DNA from: Chloroflexota bacterium
GTDB lineage: Bacteria > Chloroflexota > Dehalococcoidia > Lucifugimonadales > Lucifugimonadaceae
Assembly (NCBI GenBank): GCA_016189845.1
Contig: JACPRT010000006.1
Span: 1 to 5,179 of the forward strand
Direction: 5' to 3'
DNA length: 5,179 bases
Shown one piece after another: positions 1 through 5,179 of this stretch (positions are counted from its first letter, which is position 1; each line of letters opens with the position of its first letter). The position numbers were made by a program, and so were the translations under genes. Under the pieces are notes generated by a model. It was not told the DNA's origin. It did no database searches and worked only from the letters and a program-made list of their open reading frames with translations.

Positions 1-1127
1 CGCGCATAACGAGCCGCCTCCAGGTTCGGCAGGTTGTTTGTGCCGAAGGGGGTCGGGCAGAGGACCACGATATCGGCCGCACTCACCATCTCGAGGTGGC
101 GGGACTGCGCATCAGCATCTATGGGGCTGAACGGCGGGACGGGTGTGAACTCTATGCCCAGCGCATCTGCCGCGACTCGGTCGGTATCACCGGCGCCGAG
201 CGGGCAGGCCGTAACCCTGAAGCCGTTCAAGTGAAGTTCTTGCATGAGACGCCCGCCCGTACCGCCGCCGCACACGACATGAACGATGGGCCGAAGCCTT
301 CGGACGATAGGGCGCTCTGTCGGCGCGAGCAGAGTTACTGCCAGGGTCTGGGTGATGGCGTCCCGGTACACCGCTGCCCGGACGCCGAACGCGGACGCGA
401 TGTTCTCCGGCGTAAGCACCGCGTCCGGCGTGCCTTCGGCCAGTACACGGCCATTTGCCATTAGCACCAGGCGGTCGCAAAACCGGGCTGCCAGCGTGAG
501 ATCGTGGACCGCGCCAATGGCAGCCAGGCCCGCGTCGACGAGGGCGCGCACCGTACCCAGCACTTTCAGCTGATACCGCACGTCCAGGTTGGCGGTGGGC
601 TCGTCGAGCAGAAGGATGCGCGGCTCCTGGGCGAGGGCCCGGGCCATGAATACCCTCTGTCGTTCTCCGCCCGAAAGCGAGGACAGTTCGCGCCCCGCGA
701 AGCCATCAGTGTCGGTCAGGCGCATTGAGTCCAGAGCGATCCGGTGGTCGTCTGGTCCTTCTACTTGAAACCGGCCGAGGTGGGGGTAGCGGCCCATCAG
801 CACGATCTCCAGCGAAGTGAAACCCGCTGGCTCCGCGGAAACCTGGGGCACATAGGCGATCGTTCGGGCGGCGTCTCTCGGCGATACACGAGCGATTTCG
901 CGGCCCTCGATCACGATTGACCCGTGCGTCGCCTTCAGTAGCCGCCCGATGTGGCGGAGCAGCGTCGTTTTGCCCGCGCCGTTGGGGCCGACGATGCCGA
1001 TGAACTCCCCGCGGCGTGCATCCAGGTCCACGCTGTCGAGCAGGCGCGCGGCTGCGGCCTGGTGCACGAGGTCCCTCACCAGGACTGACGGCTCCGGATC
1101 CGCGGGTGATGCCGCCTGGTGGTTCAT
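1..1127 (-). CDS. btuD: Vitamin B12-type ABC transporter ATPase with C-terminal extension (partial, runs off left edge)
   Basis: Cytoplasmic ATPase that would power corrinoid import through the permease encoded upstream. Translation from the ATG at 1127 stays open to the window edge, giving at least 375 residues. Seen in order: Walker A GPNGAGKTT (residues 47-55), Q-loop VPQ (93-95), signature LSGGE (151-155), Walker B ILLLDEP with catalytic Glu176 (171-177), D-loop NLD (180-182) and switch His208. All nucleotide-binding motifs are intact. A normal BtuD/FecE-type ATPase ends near residue 255-265. This one continues with a second region from about residue 280, opening with a beta strand and glycine-rich loop (VHVVCGGGTGG, 282-292) that looks like a Rossmann-type nucleotide fold; its function is unknown. 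The start overlaps the binding-protein stop as ATGA with no clear ribosome binding site, so translational coupling is likely. The family call is secure. Corrinoid specificity rests on the riboswitch and neighbours. Confidence 0.9.
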   Translation of the reverse strand, partial: MNHQAASPADPEPSVLVRDLVHQAAAARLLDSVDLDARRGEFIGIVGPNGAGKTTLLRHIGRLLKATHGSIVIEGREIARVSPRDAARTIAYVPQVSAEPAGFTSLEIVLMGRYPHLGRFQVEGPDDHRIALDSMRLTDTDGFAGRELSSLSGGERQRVFMARALAQEPRILLLDEPTANLDVRYQLKVLGTVRALVDAGLAAIGAVHDLTLAARFCDRLVLMANGRVLAEGTPDAVLTPENIASAFGVRAAVYRDAITQTLAVTLLAPTERPIVRRLRPIVHVVCGGGTGGRLMQELHLNGFRVTACPLGAGDTDRVAADALGIEFTPVPPFSPIDADAQSRHLEMVSAADIVVLCPTPFGTNNLPNLEAARYA

Positions 1128-2329
1128 TCGGGGAAGCTGAACGGCGGGAATTCCTTGCCCGCCAAATCGTCCGGAAAAAGGATTGCCGCGAGCTCTTCCG
1201 CCCCTCTGACGTTCCAGAACGAGAGGGTGGTGAAGAACTTTGGAGGGACCGGGTAGATCCTGCCGTGCTTTACGGCAGGAACCTCCGCGAGCGCAGGGTC
1301 GCCTAGCAGCCGGTCTCGGAAAGCGACTGCGCCGTCTTCCGGCTGCGGCAGGAAGATCACGTCCGGGCGCATCGAAATAATCCCTTCGAGGCTGGTAGTT
1401 GGGTTGCGGGTCAGACCGGCCTCCGCGGCAGCATTGATCCCACCGGCGGTTTCGATGATGCTTCCTTCGGTTGACCCCTTGCCGGCCGTGTAGATCTTGT
1501 CCGTATACGAGGTCAGCGAAAGCACTCGAGGCCGTCGAGATTGATCCTTGCCTGCTACGACCGCGCTCAAAGCGTCGAAACGCGACCTCACCTCCGACCC
1601 GAGTTCGAGCGCGCGCGACTCTTCACCGTAGACGTACCCGAGCAGCAGGATGTCCTGGATCCGGCCTTCCGGGTCGTTATGCAGCTCCGTCTGAAGGACC
1701 GCAATCCCGGCGGTTGCCAGTGCCTTGATGAGGTCGGCCTTGGTGAAAGGGCTCGCGATGACGATGTCGGGCCGTTGGGCGACGATCTGCTCCGGGTCAC
1801 GGCCGATGGCGGGCGCCTTCTGTGCCATTTCGGCCACGTTCGATTGCCCAGGCTCTTGCGTGAATTTGCCGACCGCGACTACTCGCTCGCTGGGCACCAG
1901 TCCGTATGTGATCTCGTCATGACCCAGCGACACGGTGTGGATTCGCCCAGGCTTTGCGGCAATGACCACGCGGCCGTTCAACCCCTCAACCTCGCGCGGC
2001 CAGCTTCGGTTATTGGGGTCGACGATGCCCGGTACGCCGATAAACGGATCTGGCGTCGGGGACGGAGTCGGTGAAGGCGTAGGCGAGGGCGCGGCGGTCG
2101 GAACGGGGGTCGGCGCCTGCTGCACCGGGGTCGGTGTCGCGGTGGGCGCAGACGCAGATGTTTGCAGCGGCGCAGCCGCGGCAGGCGACGGCGACGGTGC
2201 TGCGACCGTCGCGACCGGTTTCGATATTTCGGGCGCGGGAGATTCGACGGGTACGGCGCACGCCGAAACGGCGATGGTCAGTACCAGAAGCATAGTCCTG
2301 CATCGGGCTAAGACGTTCGGGCCTTTCAC
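1124..2329 (-). CDS. btuF: Corrinoid ABC transporter substrate-binding lipoprotein (BtuF type)
   Basis: Extracytoplasmic binding protein that would deliver a corrinoid to the BtuC-type permease. It has 401 residues. The N-terminus has a basic start, a hydrophobic stretch (13-23) and a lipobox VSAC with Cys24 as the predicted lipidated residue. Residues 25-95 are a low-complexity Pro/Ala/Ser/Thr linker with three PSPT units at 81-93. A class III (BtuF/FhuD-like) binding domain follows from about residue 110 to the end, with typical segments such as GLVPSERVVAVG, AQRPDIVIAS and a C-terminal MRPDVIFLPQ/HGRIYPVPP region. The GTG start is chosen because GGAGGA lies 3 bp before it and because the signal peptide begins there. 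It lies 23 bp after the permease stop and overlaps the ATPase start by 4 bp. The family also binds haem and ferric siderophores; the upstream cobalamin riboswitch decides for B12. The linker is unusually long and suggests the domain stands away from the membrane. Confidence 0.9.
   Translation of the reverse strand: MKGPNVLARCRTMLLVLTIAVSACAVPVESPAPEISKPVATVAAPSPSPAAAAPLQTSASAPTATPTPVQQAPTPVPTAAPSPTPSPTPSPTPDPFIGVPGIVDPNNRSWPREVEGLNGRVVIAAKPGRIHTVSLGHDEITYGLVPSERVVAVGKFTQEPGQSNVAEMAQKAPAIGRDPEQIVAQRPDIVIASPFTKADLIKALATAGIAVLQTELHNDPEGRIQDILLLGYVYGEESRALELGSEVRSRFDALSAVVAGKDQSRRPRVLSLTSYTDKIYTAGKGSTEGSIIETAGGINAAAEAGLTRNPTTSLEGIISMRPDVIFLPQPEDGAVAFRDRLLGDPALAEVPAVKHGRIYPVPPKFFTTLSFWNVRGAEELAAILFPDDLAGKEFPPFSFPE
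2051..2089 (-). repeat. Pro-Ser-Pro-Thr tandem repeat in lipoprotein linker
   Basis: Three four-residue PSPT units plus a closing Pro (residues 81-93 of the lipoprotein) are encoded by 12-bp units. The units differ at several third positions: Ser is TCG, TCA and TCC, and Thr is ACG, ACT and ACG. The protein repeat is therefore conserved while the DNA is degenerate, which argues against a recent slippage expansion. It probably acts as an extended spacer between lipid anchor and binding domain. Confidence 0.7.
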
Positions 2330-2332
2330 AGT

Positions 2333-2338
2333 TCCTCC
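2333..2338 (-). promoter_or_regulatory. Ribosome binding site for the binding lipoprotein
   Basis: GGAGGA on the minus strand is followed by ACT and the GTG start at 2329. The match to the anti-Shine-Dalgarno sequence is strong, although the spacing is short. It fixes the non-ATG start just upstream of the signal peptide. Confidence 0.7.
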
Positions 2339-2352
2339 ACGTTCGGCTGGTT

Positions 2353-3432
2353 TCAGAGGGCTGTCGCCCTTCGTTTGTTTCGAATCAGGAGAAAGACAAA
2401 GAACGGGGCGCCGACGAATGACGTAAGGATGCCGACGCGCAGTTCAGCGGGCTGCATCACAGTGCGTGCGAGGGTGTCCGCGACAACCAAGAAGAGCGCT
2501 CCGGCGACCGCGCTCACGGGGATCAGGACCCGGTGGTCGGGCCCGAAAACCAGTCGAACCGCATGCGGGACGACGAGGCCGACGAACGCAATCGTGCCGC
2601 TGATTGCCACTGCCACACCGGTGATCAGCGATGCGGCCGCCAGAAGCATGGGCCTGAGTTTGCCGACGTTGGTGCCGAGGGACCGCGCCTGGTCGTCCCC
2701 GACCGTCAGCAAATTCAGTTCCCGGGAAAACAGTGCGATTATCACGATCGCCGGCAATATCAGCGGCGCGGCGAGCCGGACATGCTCCCAGGACCTTGAA
2801 TCCAGGCCACCAGCGAGCCAGAAGAGGATCTCTCTGAGGGATTCGTTGCGAGGCACGACGACCAGCACGCTGGACACGATCGCCCCCATGAAGGAGCCGA
2901 CCGCAATGCCGGCGAGCAGGAGGCTTGCCATCGAAAACCGGCCGCCCACGAGCGCGATCCCGTAAACGAGGAGCGCCGCTCCCATGGAACCCAGGAAGGC
3001 AAAGAGTGGGAGGGCGAGAAAGAAAAGCCCGTGTAGTCCGAGCGCGATCGAGAGCACGGCACCTGCCGCGCCACCCGCCGACACACCGATGACACCGGGG
3101 TCGGCCAGCGGGTTGCGGAACAGGGCTTGCATCGTTGCGCCCGCCAGAGAGAGCGCGGTACCGACCAGGGCCGCCACGGCGATACGGGGCAGTCTGATCT
3201 GCTCGACTACGAGCTCTTCCGTACGCGTGTGGGAGCCGAATTCAAGTCCGGTCGGGGCGAGCAAGATACCGGCAACGTGGGCGGGAGGGATGGTGACCGG
3301 TCCCACTGAGGCGGCGACGATGCACGCCGCGGCCAGGAGGGCGCCCAGCGAACCCAGGCCAACCGCGATGCGAATGTGGATTTTCGCTTCCCTGGCGCTA
3401 CGCGACGCCCGGGACGCGACGGCGGACACCAA
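2353..3432 (-). CDS. btuC: Corrinoid ABC transporter permease (BtuC/FecCD family)
   Basis: Integral membrane permease of the FecCD family, expected to work as a homodimer carrying corrinoid across the inner membrane. It has 359 residues, slightly longer than usual because of a basic N-terminal tail (about 20 residues) before the first membrane segment. Family hallmarks are visible in order: RLPR (residues 80-83); LAGATMQALFRNPLADPGVI with the following GVSAGGAAGA; the cytoplasmic coupling region ending in SGTIAFVGLVVPHAVRL; GPDHR; and the C-terminal ADTLART and VGILTSFVGAPFF segments. Hydrophobic stretches fit about ten membrane helices. The start is taken as TTG at 3432, with GGAGG 8 nt upstream; an in-frame GTG follows at once (3429) and cannot be excluded. 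It is the first gene of the operon, immediately behind a cobalamin riboswitch and terminator. It lacks an ATG start, and its ribosome binding site lies inside the terminator stem. Confidence 0.93.
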   Translation of the reverse strand: MVSAVASRASRSAREAKIHIRIAVGLGSLGALLAAACIVAASVGPVTIPPAHVAGILLAPTGLEFGSHTRTEELVVEQIRLPRIAVAALVGTALSLAGATMQALFRNPLADPGVIGVSAGGAAGAVLSIALGLHGLFFLALPLFAFLGSMGAALLVYGIALVGGRFSMASLLLAGIAVGSFMGAIVSSVLVVVPRNESLREILFWLAGGLDSRSWEHVRLAAPLILPAIVIIALFSRELNLLTVGDDQARSLGTNVGKLRPMLLAAASLITGVAVAISGTIAFVGLVVPHAVRLVFGPDHRVLIPVSAVAGALFLVVADTLARTVMQPAELRVGILTSFVGAPFFVFLLIRNKRRATAL

Positions 3433-3464
3433 ATAAAAAACCTCCAGCCCTTCGCTGGAGGTTT
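3431..3464 (-). terminator. Intrinsic terminator / Shine-Dalgarno-sequestering hairpin of the B12 riboswitch
   Basis: On the minus strand AAACCTCCAGC (3464-3454) and GCTGGAGGTTT (3448-3438) form a perfect 11-bp stem with the 5-nt loop GAAGG. A run of TTTTTTATTT starts in the last three stem bases. This is a classical rho-independent terminator for minus-strand transcription. The plus strand has no T-run after the stem, so the element is not bidirectional. It lies between the aptamer and the permease start, the usual place for a transcriptional off-switch. Confidence 0.88.
3441..3445 (-). promoter_or_regulatory. Permease ribosome binding site embedded in terminator stem
   Basis: GGAGG on the minus strand sits 8 nt before the TTG (and 11 nt before the GTG) start of the permease. 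The same five bases form part of the 3' arm of the terminator hairpin. When the hairpin forms, the site is paired and translation would also be blocked. Confidence 0.7.
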
Positions 3465-3532
3465 ACCGAAAGCTTTGCTCGAAAGACCCGCAAGCGCTCT
3501 TCGGCAGGCTAACCCCCTTTTTGCGCGAAGGG
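3448..3532 (-). promoter_or_regulatory. Candidate antiterminator pairing in the riboswitch expression platform
   Basis: On the minus-strand RNA, CCCUUCGC (3532-3525), a few bases after the aptamer, is an exact complement of GCGAAGGG (3455-3448), which covers the terminator loop and the stem bases next to it. Pairing would break the top of the terminator. The same upstream segment can instead form a local 6-bp hairpin (CCCCUU 3533-3528 with AAGGGG 3519-3514), which would free the terminator to fold. The complementarity is seen directly; the switching logic is inferred. Confidence 0.5.
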
Positions 3533-3718
3533 GTAATCGCCATTGCCGTTCAGGCAGGTCTCCTGGCTTACGGGCCTCTCAAACCGCTGCGCCCTTCCCA
3601 TTCCGATAAGACGGAACAGTGGGCTGCAGCCATACCACCCGCTTACAGTGGCGCGACCGCGGCGGATTTTCACCGCCTTCCCTATTCTCCCCGAGGACCG
3701 GGGCACCTGATCGGCACT
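3533..3718 (-). ncRNA. Cobalamin riboswitch (B12 element) aptamer
   Basis: Leader RNA domain that binds a cobalamin cofactor and controls the transporter operon. Read on the minus strand it shows the ordered conserved blocks of the class: GGTGCC near the 5' end; a CCCCG/CGGGG hairpin; GAATAGGGAAGGCGGTGAAAA with the GGCGG/CCGCC stem; GCGGTCGCGCCACTGTAA (GCCACTG at 3652-3646); a variable arm; and the intact B12 box AGCCAGGAGACCTGCC at about 3568-3553. After the box, UGGCG (3542-3538) can pair with CGCCA (3653-3649) in the CCACTG-bearing loop, consistent with the L5-L13 kissing contact known for this class. The order and spacing leave little doubt. The 5' boundary is approximate. Expected effect is repression of the downstream import genes when cobalamin binds. 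Confidence 0.95.
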
Positions 3719-3735
3719 ATTTGATTGTGCTGAGG

Positions 3736-3764
3736 AGCTTAGGTTAGGGACATCATCATGTCAA
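3736..3764 (-). promoter_or_regulatory. Sigma-70-type promoter of the B12 transport operon
   Basis: The minus strand has a perfect -35 box TTGACA (3764-3759), a 17-bp spacer and the -10 hexamer TAAGCT (3741-3736), which keeps the key T, A and final T. The predicted start of transcription is near 3729, about ten bases before the riboswitch begins. That position, next to a leader RNA that must be transcribed from its first stem, strengthens the call. Confidence 0.7.
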
Positions 3765-3774
3765 TTGGCGGCTG

Positions 3775-3790
3775 TGTGACTGCGGTCACC
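3775..3790. promoter_or_regulatory. Possible CRP/FNR-family operator
   Basis: TGTGA-N6-TCACC matches the CRP-type consensus TGTGA-N6-TCACA at nine of ten defined positions, and GTGAC/GTCAC is a perfect inverted repeat around TGCG. Its centre lies about 53 bp upstream of the predicted transcription start and 10 bp above the -35 box, a plausible place for an activator. A single site can arise by chance, so this is tentative. Confidence 0.3.
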
Positions 3791-4051
3791 GGGCAACGAC
3801 CCCCACGAATGGATGGAGATCAGTACATGGCAAGTGCATGTCGTTCTAGGGAGTGGAAGGTAGCGCGCTCCGAATGAACACTCAGGCTGTCAACGTTTTC
3901 ACGCGTTGCCACAGCGCCGTCCTCGCACCTCCGAGGTGAGTTCGCCATATTCGTTCCAGCGGGCCGAGCCGTTTTAACAACGGCTCCGTCGAGGCAGGGA
4001 TGGGAACCGGCGGGTTGGCCGCCTCACCCACGGGCGAATGCGCGGCACGCA
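3791..4051. other. Stretch of about 260 bases with no convincing gene
   Basis: This lies between the operon control region and the end of recognisable GH32 sequence. It contains a perfect 8-bp inverted repeat, GAGCCGTT/AACGGCTC (3966-3973 and 3979-3986, loop TTAAC), without a T-run on either side, and a short CACCT/AGGTG palindrome near 3927-3940. The GH32 frame read after its second frameshift meets a stop at 3974. A different minus-strand frame is open from 4112 to 3882 and ends in a segment reading GPLERIWRTHLGGARTALWQ, but I cannot assign it. No tRNA, CRISPR or transposase feature is visible. Confidence 0.5.
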
Positions 4052-4786
4052 GGAAATATGGCTGAAGAACAGCAGTATGTGGCGGTCGCCGATCGGCCAG
4101 AAGTACGGACACGCCCCGTCGTCGCCGACCAGCGTGTACATGTCGTTCTTGGTGAACTCGTGGACGTATTCCCAGTGCACCAGGTCTTTGGACCGGAAGA
4201 GGAAGTTCGCGCGGATCGGCTTGTCGCCTGGCCTTCCGGTCGGTACGAGCCGGAGAGCGAGTAGTAAGCGTCGCCCTTCTTCCAGATGCAGGGGTCGAAG
4301 ACTCGAAACGGGAGGGCCGAGCCGTCGGTTGCTCGGATCGGGATGACCGCCCTGCCGGTGAGCTTTTCCCAGTTCAGAAGAAGTGGATCGCCAGATACGG
4401 CGATCATGTTGCCCACCTGTGTTCCGTGGTAGATGGCGATCACGCGATCGTCTTCAACAAGCGTGGCGCCGGAGAAGCATTTCTCTTCCGGGTCGGGGTA
4501 GATCGCGTACGGAAGGTCGCGTCGGTGGATCAGGTCCGTGGAAACCGCGTGACCCCAATGTTGCCGCGGATCTTCTGGCGGGTAGGCCTGGTAGAACAGG
4601 TGCCAGCGCCCCTGCCAGAAGCAGAGGCCGTTGGGATCGTTCAGCATTCCCTCCGGATTCACGTAACTCGATCAGTCGCGGCATCAGCGGGTTCGACGCG
4701 AGCGCCGCTTCCTGCGCTTCCAGGGTGGCCGCAAACATGTATCTGGGCACGAGCGAGGCGTAGCTTGAAAAGGGGTCCGTGTTCAT
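4052..4786 (-). pseudogene. Degraded GH32-type glycoside hydrolase gene
   Basis: Remnant of a GH32 (levanase/invertase-like) beta-propeller protein that would act on fructosyl linkages. The start is the ATG at 4786, which overlaps the upstream stop as ATGA. Frame 1 gives an N-terminal leader (MNTDPFSSYASLVPRYMFAA) to about codon 42 (4663). The sequence then jumps frame to VNPEGMLNDPNGLCFWQGRW, with the nucleophile motif NDPNG; several residues normally found between leader and motif seem to be missing. The second frame carries HWGHAVSTDLIH, CFSGATLVEDDRVIAIYHGT and FRVFDPCIWKKGD (the RDP-like site). Near 4232 the frame breaks again: GDKPIRANFLFRSKDLVHWEYV and GDDGACPYFWPIGDRHILLFFSHIS continue in a different frame, as if one base were lost. 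Similarity ends at SHIS near 4052, so the second half of the propeller and the C-terminal sandwich are absent. The usual acid/base Glu before Cys-Pro reads Ala here, which might be a subfamily trait. Two frame breaks plus truncation indicate a pseudogene; a sequencing indel could explain only the second. Confidence 0.82.
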
Positions 4787-5179
4787 GCAAACCGGTCCCA
4801 ATACATCGATGCCCGCTGCGCACAAAACTCGATGTCCTCTTCGAGGAGATTCCGATCGGCGGCCAGTTTCCTGCCTGCCTCACGGACGAGGTCGAGGTAG
4901 GCCTCCTTCGACGGATACCGTTCTCGTATCGACAGCCGCGGATCCCCATTCTCCAAGCGCGCTGACCGAGTAGGTGCGAAGGGCAGCGTGGCGCCTGCGA
5001 ACATCAGCAACTGCGTCTCTCCGCCGACGTCCGGATGGCGGAGCGTCCAACCGGGCGTCGAAGCCAGCGGAACAGAAACCTCCGGCAGCCTGATGCCGGC
5101 GACCTCGTTCCCGTAGGCATCCACCTCCGACAAGAGAGAACCGTAGACGCTTCCGACATTGGGCGGCAGCGTGGTGACC
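4783..5179 (-). CDS. Alpha/beta hydrolase domain-containing protein, C-terminal part (5' end outside window)
   Basis: The frame is open from the right edge (first full codon at 5178) to TGA at 4783, giving the last 131 residues or so of a larger protein. The visible part includes VDAYGNEVAGIRLPEVSVPLA, then GWTLRHPDVGGETQLLMFAGATLPFA, then RLENGDPRLSIRERYPSKEAYLDLVREAGRKLAADRNLLEEDIEFCAQRA. This matches my memory of the C-terminal region of the large alpha/beta hydrolase domain family (Abhydrolase_10 type), whose substrates are mostly unknown. The catalytic nucleophile and most of the fold lie beyond the window, so activity cannot be judged here. The stop overlaps the start of the decayed GH32 gene by 4 bp, suggesting the pair once formed an operon. 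The TTG at 5131-5133 is internal, not the start. Confidence 0.75.
   Translation of the reverse strand, partial: VTTLPPNVGSVYGSLLSEVDAYGNEVAGIRLPEVSVPLASTPGWTLRHPDVGGETQLLMFAGATLPFAPTRSARLENGDPRLSIRERYPSKEAYLDLVREAGRKLAADRNLLEEDIEFCAQRASMYWDRFA

Noticed and set aside
1935..2426. Plus-strand open frame rich in Gly and Val (163 residues)
   Set aside because: It is the antisense shadow of the Pro/Ser/Thr linker and signal region of the lipoprotein gene; the repetitive Gly-Val pattern is the complement of Pro and Thr codons.
2375..2965. Plus-strand open frame of 196 residues opposite the permease
   Set aside because: The minus-strand frame has full FecCD motifs and a ribosome binding site; the plus frame has no recognisable domain and follows from high GC content.
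3509..3706. Minus-strand ORF of 65 residues across the riboswitch
   Set aside because: It lies inside the aptamer, whose conserved RNA blocks explain the sequence; the frame shows no protein features.
3827..3877. Tiny plus-strand ORF (16 residues, MASACRSREWKVARSE) with a GGAGA upstream
   Set aside because: Too short, no homology that I recognise, and no promoter or terminator on that strand; the weak ribosome-binding-like sequence can arise by chance.
3966..3986. Perfect 8-bp inverted repeat considered as a terminator for the GH32 gene
   Set aside because: Neither side carries a T-run, so it does not qualify as a rho-independent terminator; it is recorded only as a palindrome.
3882..4180. 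Separate small genes in the frames ending at 3882 and 3974
   Set aside because: Their upstream halves are the out-of-frame or frameshifted GH32 sequence; the internal starts are artefacts of the frame break near 4232.
1..5179. CRISPR array, tRNA, rRNA or insertion sequence
   Set aside because: No regularly spaced direct repeats, no cloverleaf-like arms, no rRNA-like conserved blocks and no transposase motifs or terminal inverted repeats were seen on reading both strands.

Overview
The window looks like chromosomal DNA from a GC-rich bacterium. The long Pro/Ser/Thr linker in the solute-binding lipoprotein, the ATPase with a C-terminal extension and the types of the flanking hydrolases would fit Chloroflexota or a similar GC-rich lineage. 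That assignment is inference from style, not proof. Every gene I can support reads on the minus strand, so the description runs from the right edge to the left.

Right part (about 5179 to 4050): the C-terminal end of an alpha/beta-hydrolase-domain protein overlaps by ATGA a decayed glycoside hydrolase family 32 (GH32)-type gene. That gene keeps an N-terminal leader, the NDPNG motif and most of a first beta-propeller half. It has lost sequence near codon 42, carries a second frameshift in mid-gene, and stops resembling the family near 4052. About 260 bases without a convincing gene follow.

Middle (about 3790 to 3431): a complete B12-responsive control region. In transcription order it holds a possible CRP-type palindrome, a promoter with a perfect TTGACA and 17-bp spacer, a cobalamin riboswitch aptamer with an intact B12 box, and an intrinsic terminator with an 11-bp perfect stem. 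The 3' arm of that terminator contains the Shine-Dalgarno sequence of the next gene. An 8-nt segment just after the aptamer is exactly complementary to the terminator loop and its flanks, giving a candidate antiterminator.

Left part (3432 to 1): a three-gene corrinoid importer in the order permease (btuC type), binding lipoprotein (btuF type), ATPase (btuD type, running off the left edge). The genes are separated by 23 bp and then overlap by 4 bp. The ATPase carries an extra Rossmann-like C-terminal region of unknown role. Together the proteins would capture a corrinoid outside the membrane and pump it in. The riboswitch would shut the operon off when intracellular cobalamin is plentiful.

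I found no CRISPR array, tRNA, rRNA, insertion sequence or clearly new system. The most interesting items are the ATPase extension, the expression platform in which the terminator and the ribosome binding site share bases, and the eroding GH32 gene.
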